Assembly (NCBI GenBank): GCA_007135355.1
Contig: SLJA01000119.1
Coordinates: 1 to 11,641, forward strand
DNA: 11,641 nt
Direction of reading: 5' to 3'
DNA from: Wenzhouxiangella sp.
GTDB lineage: Bacteria; Pseudomonadota; Gammaproteobacteria; Xanthomonadales; Wenzhouxiangellaceae
In this document: piece by piece, positions 6,404 through 11,641 of the stretch
How the letters are laid out: each line of letters begins with the position of its first letter
Numbering within the stretch: position 1 is the first letter of the stretch
Translations under genes and position numbers: made by a program
Notes under the pieces: generated by a model
Databases searched by the model: none
What the model was told of the DNA's origin: nothing
Seen by the model: only the letters and a program-made list of their open reading frames with translations

Positions 6404-6901
6404 ATGGCAACCAGTGATCGACTGCACAATTTGATTGAGCCGGTGGTCAACGACCTGGGTTATGACCTGGTTGGCGTGGAATACCTCTCCAACCCGAAAA
6501 ACCGAGTGGTGCGGATCTACATCGACGCCGAGCCGGACGGCATCATGGTCGAAGACTGCGAGCGTGTCAGTCGGGAGATATCGGCCCTGTTCGATGTGGA
6601 AGAGCCGGTGCCGGGTCAGTACACCCTGGAAGTGTCATCACCAGGCGTTGAGCGCCCGCTGTTCACGGGCGCGCATTTTGCACGGTTCAGCGGTGAGGTG
6701 GCGGCGGTACAGCTGCTTGCACCGATCGCCGGCCGCCGACGTTTCAAGGGTGTCATCGTGCGAGCCGATGACAGCAGCGTGGTTTTGAACGTCGATGGTC
6801 AGGAGGTGGAAATGGCCGTCGCCGATATCGCTCGGGCGCATCTGGCGCCCGATCTGGAAGCATTGTTCGCCGCAAGGCAAGAGGACTCACAAAGCGAATA
6901 G
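6404..6901 (+). CDS. rimP: Ribosome maturation factor RimP
   Basis: A 165-residue cytoplasmic factor that binds the 30S subunit during maturation. The N-terminal alpha/beta domain shows IEPVVNDLGYDLVGVEY and VRIYIDAEPDGIMVEDCERV; the family signature YTLEVSSPGVERPL lies at about residues 70-83. The C-terminal part is the SH3-like domain. The ATG at 6404 gives the usual RimP N-terminus (family ~150-170 residues); in-frame TTG (6380) and GTG (6389) starts are possible but overlap the Shine-Dalgarno. It is first in the rimP-nusA-infB-rbfA-truB order of gammaproteobacteria and ends 3 bp before nusA, so the two are translated together. Confidence 0.96.
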   Translation: MATSDRLHNLIEPVVNDLGYDLVGVEYLSNPKNRVVRIYIDAEPDGIMVEDCERVSREISALFDVEEPVPGQYTLEVSSPGVERPLFTGAHFARFSGEVAAVQLLAPIAGRRRFKGVIVRADDSSVVLNVDGQEVEMAVADIARAHLAPDLEALFAARQEDSQSE

Positions 6902-6904
6902 GTC

Positions 6905-8410
6905 ATGAATAAGGGCAAGGAAATTCTGCAGGTCGTGGACGTGGTCTCCAATGAAAAGGGTCTCGAAAAAGAGATTATTTTCGAGGCGATCGAGGCGGCG
7001 CTGGCTTCCGCGGCCAAGCGGCGACATCCCGAAGACATCGAAGTGCGCGTGGAGATCGATCGCAAAACGGGCGAGTACGAAGCGTTTCGACGCTGGGAGG
7101 TTCTGTCAGACGACGAAGATGAGGCTGAATTGGAGTCTGGCGACCGCCAGATTCGCCTTTCGGAGGCGCGTGAGCATGATCCGGAACTGGAAGTCGGCGA
7201 TTTCATCGAGGAGTCGATGGAGCCGCCCGAATTTGGCCGTATTGCGGCCCAGGCGGCCAAGCAGGTCATCGTGCAGAAGGTCCGCCAGGCCGAGCGTGAG
7301 CAGGTGGTTGAGGCCTATGCCGGTCGGGTCGGGGAGTTGATTCACGGCCAGATCGAGCGCATGGAGCGCGGCGGCATCGTGCTGGATCTGGGCGAAAACG
7401 CCAAGGCCTTCATTCCTTCGCGGCACACCATTCCCGGCGAGACCGCCCGGCCCAAGGATCGTTTGCGCGGCTATCTCTATGAGGTTCGCCCCGACCAGCG
7501 CGGGCCACAGCTTTTCGTCAGCCGCACCATGGGTGAATTCCTGATCGAGCTGTTTAAGCTGGAAGTGCCCGAGATCAATCAGGGTCTGATCGAGATCAAG
7601 GGCGCGGCACGGGATCCAGGGCGTCGAGCCAAGATTGCCGTGCAGGCTCTGGATGCGCGCACCGATCCGATTGGCGCTTGTGTTGGCATGCGCGGTTCGC
7701 GCGTGCAGGCCGTTTCCAACGAACTGGCCGGCGAGCGCGTCGATATTATCCTGTGGGATGACAACCCGGCGCAGTTTGTCATCAACGCCATGGCGCCGGC
7801 CGAGGTCCACTCCATCGTGGTCGATGAAGATTCCAACAGCATGGACATCGCGGTTGAAGAGGACAACTTGTCCCAGGCCATCGGTCGTGGTGGGCAGAAC
7901 GTGCGTCTTGCCTCCGAGTTGACCGGCTGGCAGCTCAATGTCATGACCGTGGAGCAGGCTGAACAAAAGAGCGAGAGCGAATCGCGCTCAGTGCTGGAAA
8001 TGTTCATGAGCAAGCTCGACGTGGACGAGGAACTGGCCTCGATCCTGGTCGCCGAAGGCTTCACCAACGTCGAGGAAGTGGCCTATGTGCCCGAGTCCGA
8101 GTTGCTGGCGATCGAGGAGTTCGACGAAGGGATCGTCGCCGAGCTGCGCCAGCGTGCGCGTGATGCCCTGTTGACCCAGATGATTGCCTCCGAGGAGCAG
8201 CTCGAGGAGCATCGCCCAGAGCAAGATTTGCTCGACCTGGAGGGCATGACCGATGCCATCGCGTTTCGCCTGGCCGAAAAAGGCATTCGCACGCGCGATG
8301 ACCTGGCCGAATGTGCGACTGATGAGCTGGAAGACGTCAAGGGTCTGGAGCCGGAACTGGCCGCCGAGCTGATCATGAAGGCCCGCGCGCACTGGTTCAC
8401 CGAAGAGTAA
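6905..8410 (+). CDS. nusA: Transcription termination/antitermination factor NusA
   Basis: A 501-residue protein (E. coli 495) that binds RNA polymerase and nascent RNA to modulate pausing, termination and antitermination. Order of domains: N-terminal polymerase-binding domain (~1-130), S1 domain (~135-200), KH1 with GACVGMRGSRV (257-267, GxxG loop 261-264), KH2 with AIGRGGQNV (325-333), and two C-terminal acidic repeat domains (~365-501) typical of gammaproteobacteria. The central part, such as WDDNPAQFVINAMAPAE, is nearly the same as E. coli NusA. It starts 3 bp after rimP and ends 25 bp before infB. NusA is known to feed back on its own operon in E. coli; the terminator and hairpins upstream of rimP would be the natural place for that here (inference). 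Confidence 0.98.
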   Translation: MNKGKEILQVVDVVSNEKGLEKEIIFEAIEAALASAAKRRHPEDIEVRVEIDRKTGEYEAFRRWEVLSDDEDEAELESGDRQIRLSEAREHDPELEVGDFIEESMEPPEFGRIAAQAAKQVIVQKVRQAEREQVVEAYAGRVGELIHGQIERMERGGIVLDLGENAKAFIPSRHTIPGETARPKDRLRGYLYEVRPDQRGPQLFVSRTMGEFLIELFKLEVPEINQGLIEIKGAARDPGRRAKIAVQALDARTDPIGACVGMRGSRVQAVSNELAGERVDIILWDDNPAQFVINAMAPAEVHSIVVDEDSNSMDIAVEEDNLSQAIGRGGQNVRLASELTGWQLNVMTVEQAEQKSESESRSVLEMFMSKLDVDEELASILVAEGFTNVEEVAYVPESELLAIEEFDEGIVAELRQRARDALLTQMIASEEQLEEHRPEQDLLDLEGMTDAIAFRLAEKGIRTRDDLAECATDELEDVKGLEPELAAELIMKARAHWFTEE

Positions 8411-8435
8411 GTCACGAAGAAATCGAGGAAAACGA

Positions 8436-10994
8436 ATGTCTCAGGTCACCGTTACGCAACTTGCTGAAGTATTGGGCGTCCCCGTGGATCGTCTGATCAC
8501 TCAGCTCAATGAAGCCGGCATCGAGGTGGGCAGCCCCTCGGCCGCGGTGACCAATGACGACAAGAAAAAATTGCTGACCTACCTGCGCACTGCGCACGGC
8601 AAGGGCGAGAGCGAAGAAGCAGCGGGTCCGCGCAAGGTGACCCTGAAACGTAAGACGGTGAGTGAAATCAAGGTGCCTGCCGCCGGCGCCGGCCGCGCTC
8701 GTGGCCGTGGTGCCGCGCCTTCGCGCACCGTCAACGTCGAAGTGCGCAAGCGTCGCACCTACGTCAAGCGGGCCGCCATCGCCGAGCAGGAAAAGAGCGA
8801 TCCGGAGCGCGAAGCAGCGGCCAAGGCGCTGGAGGAGTCGCGCAAGGCGCGCGAGGAAGCCGAGCGGCTCGAGCGTGAGGAAGCCGAGCGGCGCCAGCGC
8901 GAGCAGGAAGAGCAGGCGCGCCTCGAGGAAGAAGCGCGCAAGCAGCGCGAGGCCGAGGAAGAGGCAGCGCGGAAAGAGGCCGAGAAAGAGCGTGCTCTGG
9001 CCGAAGCCCAGGCCCGGGTGGAAGCCCAGGTGGCTAAACAGGCGGCCGAGCGCGAGGCCGAACGCAAGCGTCGGGCCGGCAAGGCACCGGACGATGCGCG
9101 CACCCGCTATGGTCGCGAAGAGCTGCACGTGACGCCCAAATCGAAGCGCCGCAAGCCCAAGCGCAAAGGGCGTCCCGCGAGTTCCGCGCCCAGTACCGAG
9201 CATGGCTTCCAGAAGCCGGTGGCGCCGGTCAAGCGCGAAGTCGATATCCCCGAGACGATCACCGTTGGTGAGTTGGCCAAGCTGATGGCGGTCAAGGCCG
9301 GTGAGGTCATCAAGACCCTGATGGGGATGGGCAGCATGGTGACCATCAACCAGCCGCTGGATCAGGACACGGCCATTTTGGTGGCCGAGGAAATGGGCCA
9401 TGAGGCCCGTGCCGCCCAGGCCCGCGATATCGAGCAGGAGCTGGTGGCCGAGGAGACCGAATCCGATGTCGCCATGTTCAGCCGCCCGCCGGTGGTTACG
9501 GTGATGGGGCATGTCGACCACGGCAAGACCTCGCTGCTGGACTACATCCGCCGGGCCAAGGTCGCCGCCGGCGAAGAGGGCGGCATCACTCAGCACATCG
9601 GCGCCTATTCCGTCAAGACCGACAATGGCACCGTGACCTTTCTGGATACCCCGGGCCACGCAGCCTTCACCGCCATGCGCGCGCGCGGCGCCCAGGCCAC
9701 CGACATCGTGGTGCTGGTAGTCGCGGCCGATGACGGTGTCATGCCGCAGACCAAAGAGGCGATTCAGCACGCCCGCGCCGCCGGTGTGCCGTTGATTGTG
9801 GCGATCAACAAAATGGACAAGCCGGAGGCTGACCCTGATCGGGTCAAGTCCGAGTTGTCGGCCGAAGAGGTCGTCCCGGAAGAATGGGGCGGTGAAGAAA
9901 TCTTCGTGCCGGTTTCGGCTCATACCGGCGACGGCATTGATGCCTTGCTTGATGCCATCCTGGTGCAGTCGGAAGTGCTCGAGCTCAAGGCCGCGCCCGA
10001 GCGCCGCTGCCGCGGTGTGGTAGTCGAATCTTCCCTCGACAAGGGCCGTGGTCCGGTCGCAACCATCCTGGTCCAGGACGGAACGCTGCACCGTGGTGAC
10101 ATGATCCTGGCCGGCGAAGTCTACGGCCGCGTCCGCGCCATGTTCGACGAAACCGGCCAGGCCATCGATGAGGCCGGGCCGTCGATTCCGGCCGAAGTGC
10201 TGGGCCTGTCCGGCGTGCCCAACGCGGGCGATGACGTGCTGGCCGTGGCCGACGAGCGCAAGGCGCGCGAGGCCGCTGAACAGCGCAAGCAGTCGGCGCG
10301 CGAAGGCCGGCTGGCCGAAAAGCAAGCCGCCAAGCTGCAGAACCTGTTCGAGCAGATGGGCGAAGGCGCCGGCGAAGTCCAGAACGTCAACCTGGTCATC
10401 AAGGCCGACGTGCAGGGCTCGGTCGAGGCCCTGCGCGACGCGCTGACCCGGCTGTCGACCGAGGAGATCAAGGTCAACGTGGTCTCCTCCGGCGTAGGCG
10501 GCATCACCGAGTCCGACGCTAGCCTGGCCCAGGCGTCCAGCGCCGTGATCATCGGCTTCAATGTCCGAGCTGACGCTTCGGCGCGCAAGATCATCCAGGA
10601 AGCCGACCTGGACCTGAACTACTACAGCGTGATCTACGACGCCATCGACGATGTCAAGAAGGCCATCACCGGCCTGCTCGGCACCGAGACCAAGGAGCAG
10701 ATTCTTGGCCTGGCCGAGGTCAAGGATGTGTTCCGCTCGTCCAAGCTGGGCGCCATCGCGGGTTGCCTGGTGGTCGAAGGCGTGGTCAAGCGCGCCAACC
10801 CGATCCGCGTGCTGCGCGACAACGTCGTGGTGTTCGAGGGCGAGCTGGAGTCGCTGCGCCGCTTCAAGGACGACGTCTCCGAAGTCCAGGCCGGCACCGA
10901 GTGCGGCATCGGCGTCAAGCAGTACAACGATGTCAAGGTCGGTGACCAGATCGAGTGCTTCGAGCGCGTTGAAGTCCAGCGGACGCTGCAGTAA
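8436..10994 (+). CDS. infB: Translation initiation factor IF-2
   Basis: An 852-residue GTPase (E. coli 890) that places initiator tRNA in the ribosomal P site. It begins with an IF2_N domain (~1-50), followed by a basic linker, a long Glu/Arg/Ala-rich helix or coiled coil (~115-215), a basic patch and a second IF2_N-like domain (~270-320). The G domain carries GHVDHGKT (358-365), DTPGH (404-408), NKMD (458-461) and a SAHTGDGID loop; domains II-IV follow and include the fMet-tRNA-binding C-terminal barrel. A Shine-Dalgarno GAGGA (8425-8429) lies six bases before the ATG. The stop TAA overlaps the rbfA start by one base. A long antisense open frame over this gene is a codon-bias artefact (see rejected items). 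Confidence 0.99.
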   Translation: MSQVTVTQLAEVLGVPVDRLITQLNEAGIEVGSPSAAVTNDDKKKLLTYLRTAHGKGESEEAAGPRKVTLKRKTVSEIKVPAAGAGRARGRGAAPSRTVNVEVRKRRTYVKRAAIAEQEKSDPEREAAAKALEESRKAREEAERLEREEAERRQREQEEQARLEEEARKQREAEEEAARKEAEKERALAEAQARVEAQVAKQAAEREAERKRRAGKAPDDARTRYGREELHVTPKSKRRKPKRKGRPASSAPSTEHGFQKPVAPVKREVDIPETITVGELAKLMAVKAGEVIKTLMGMGSMVTINQPLDQDTAILVAEEMGHEARAAQARDIEQELVAEETESDVAMFSRPPVVTVMGHVDHGKTSLLDYIRRAKVAAGEEGGITQHIGAYSVKTDNGTVTFLDTPGHAAFTAMRARGAQATDIVVLVVAADDGVMPQTKEAIQHARAAGVPLIVAINKMDKPEADPDRVKSELSAEEVVPEEWGGEEIFVPVSAHTGDGIDALLDAILVQSEVLELKAAPERRCRGVVVESSLDKGRGPVATILVQDGTLHRGDMILAGEVYGRVRAMFDETGQAIDEAGPSIPAEVLGLSGVPNAGDDVLAVADERKAREAAEQRKQSAREGRLAEKQAAKLQNLFEQMGEGAGEVQNVNLVIKADVQGSVEALRDALTRLSTEEIKVNVVSSGVGGITESDASLAQASSAVIIGFNVRADASARKIIQEADLDLNYYSVIYDAIDDVKKAITGLLGTETKEQILGLAEVKDVFRSSKLGAIAGCLVVEGVVKRANPIRVLRDNVVVFEGELESLRRFKDDVSEVQAGTECGIGVKQYNDVKVGDQIECFERVEVQRTLQ

Positions 10995-11344
10995 TGGCCG
11001 GGCCCCGTTCCGAACGCGTCGCGGGTCTGCTGCGGCGCGAACTGGCTGACATCCTGCATCGTTCCTTCGAGTACGAGATCCCGCCGGGGCTGATCAGCCT
11101 GACCGATGTCGAGGTGGCGCGCGATCTCAGCCACGCCAAGGTCTATGTCTCGGTGCTGGAGATCGAGCAGGCGCCGGAGATCATCCGCTTCCTGAACGAG
11201 CACGCCGGCAAGGTTCGCCACGAATTGGGCGGGCGCATCCGCCTGCGCCTGACGCCGTCGCTCAAGTTCATTCACGATACTTCCTCGGAATCGGGCTCGC
11301 GCATTGAGCAGCTGTTGGCGGCGGCGCGTAAGCCTCGGAATTAG
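10994..11344 (+). CDS. rbfA: Ribosome-binding factor A (RbfA)
   Basis: A 116-residue single KH-like-domain protein that binds the 30S subunit and assists late maturation of 16S rRNA. It begins MAGPRSERVAGLLRRELADI and shows the family pattern ISLTDVEVARDLSHAKVYVSV (~33-53) and GGRIRLRLTPSLKFIHD (~79-95). The ATG shares its first base with the infB stop (TAATG), so translation probably restarts from terminating infB ribosomes; no separate Shine-Dalgarno is visible. It is slightly shorter than E. coli RbfA (133), mainly lacking a C-terminal extension. The neighbours are those expected for the operon. Confidence 0.96.
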   Translation: MAGPRSERVAGLLRRELADILHRSFEYEIPPGLISLTDVEVARDLSHAKVYVSVLEIEQAPEIIRFLNEHAGKVRHELGGRIRLRLTPSLKFIHDTSSESGSRIEQLLAAARKPRN

Positions 11345-11351
11345 AACTTGA

Positions 11352-11414
11352 GGATTCAGGTTTCGGGGTTCAGGTACTAGGGATCAGGGGTCGGGGACTA
11401 GGGGTCAGGGAACT
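11352..11414 (+). repeat. Degenerate 7-bp tandem repeat (nine units) between rbfA and truB
   Basis: From 11352 the sequence breaks into nine successive 7-mers of form GG(G/A/T)NN(C/T)(A/G): GGATTCA, GGTTTCG, GGGTTCA, GGTACTA, GGGATCA, GGGGTCG, GGGACTA, GGGGTCA, GGGAACT. The consensus is about GGGNTCA; the last unit is the most diverged. Units 6-9 (11387-11410) also satisfy a G-quadruplex pattern: four G runs of 4, 4, 4 and 3 separated by 2, 4 and 3 bases on the sense strand. The array fills more than half of the 111-bp spacer, which otherwise holds no gene. Confidence 0.8.
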
Positions 11415-11455
11415 TTGGCGGTGACTGTCTGGTTGAGCGGCCAGTGGATCTGAAG

Positions 11456-11641
11456 ATGGACTCGGGAATCCTGCTACTGGACAAGCCGGTGGGCTTGAGT
11501 TCGAATTCGGCGCTGGGGGCGGCCAAGCGGGTGCTTGGGATTCGCAAGGCGGGGCATACGGGGACGCTGGATCCGATGGCCTCGGGCTTGCTGGTGTTGT
11601 GCTTTGGGGAGGCGACCAAGGTGGCCGGGTTTCTGCTTGAC
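11456..11641 (+). CDS. truB: tRNA pseudouridine-55 synthase TruB, N-terminal part (runs off window)
   Basis: The first 62 residues of the enzyme that makes pseudouridine 55 in the T-loop of tRNAs. GILLLDKPVGLSSNSAL (4-20) and KAGHTGTLDPMASGLL (31-46) are the TruB signatures; the catalytic Asp is Asp39 in GTLDP. The ATG at 11456 is preferred; an in-frame GTG at 11444 is an alternative, and an in-frame TAG at 11399-11401 rules out anything earlier. No strong Shine-Dalgarno is visible. Six of its nine glycine codons are GGG, unlike the GGC/GGT habit of nusA and infB. It follows rbfA as in other gammaproteobacteria but after an unusually repeat-filled 111-bp spacer. The C-terminal part lies beyond the window. 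Confidence 0.93.
   Translation, partial: MDSGILLLDKPVGLSSNSALGAAKRVLGIRKAGHTGTLDPMASGLLVLCFGEATKVAGFLLD

Noticed and set aside
7106..7966. A 286-codon open frame antisense to nusA
   Set aside because: It is codon-aligned with nusA and has no recognisable domains; same explanation.
8412..10325. A 637-codon open frame antisense to infB
   Set aside because: It is codon-aligned with infB, so its stops could arise only from sense TTA, CTA or TCA codons, which this GC-rich gene avoids. The protein is low-complexity, Gly/His/Leu-rich and matches no family, while infB is unmistakable.
11352..11414. A CRISPR-like or IS-end interpretation of the G-rich repeat
   Set aside because: Units are 7 bp with no spacers, no terminal inverted repeats and no nearby cas or transposase gene.

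Overview
The window is GC-rich, gene-dense chromosomal DNA of a gammaproteobacterium. The evidence is the fixed block initiator tRNA(Met)-rimP-nusA-infB-rbfA-truB, a NusA carrying the two C-terminal acidic repeats, and a SUF-type cysteine desulfurase beside a SufU-like gene. That combination would suit the Xanthomonadales/Chromatiales side of the class (for example a Wenzhouxiangella-like organism), but the placement is inference from memory, not a search.

Left part (1-1412): the 3' end of sufS, then a small lipoprotein gene on the opposite strand, then a SufU-like scaffold/sulfur-transfer gene. sufS and the lipoprotein gene converge on a short hairpin that contains both stop codons. The SufU-like protein has lost the last of the four metal ligands of its family (Cys to Asn).

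Middle part (1413-6097): three genes on the minus strand, in transcription order a large secreted S9 (prolyl-oligopeptidase) peptidase, a short-chain dehydrogenase almost touching it, and an unrecognised integral membrane protein after an 86-bp gap. Divergent from the peptidase is a small exported protein with two cysteines, not recognised.

Right part (6098-11641): the transcription/translation operon. A good sigma-70 promoter drives an initiator tRNA (metY position), which is followed by a strong intrinsic terminator and a hairpin-rich leader. Then come rimP, nusA, infB and rbfA, packed with gaps of 3 and 25 bp and a 1-bp overlap. A 111-bp spacer with a degenerate 7-bp tandem repeat and a G-quadruplex pattern precedes truB, which runs off the window. 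These genes act together in translation initiation, 30S maturation, tRNA modification and transcription elongation/termination control.

I found no mobile element, CRISPR array or new multi-gene system. The observations most worth checking are the SufU ligand loss, the U1-U72 end of the initiator tRNA, the heptad repeat/G4 spacer before truB, and the structured metY-rimP leader. No gene-free stretch exceeds 300 bp; the longest is 154 bp (6250-6403).
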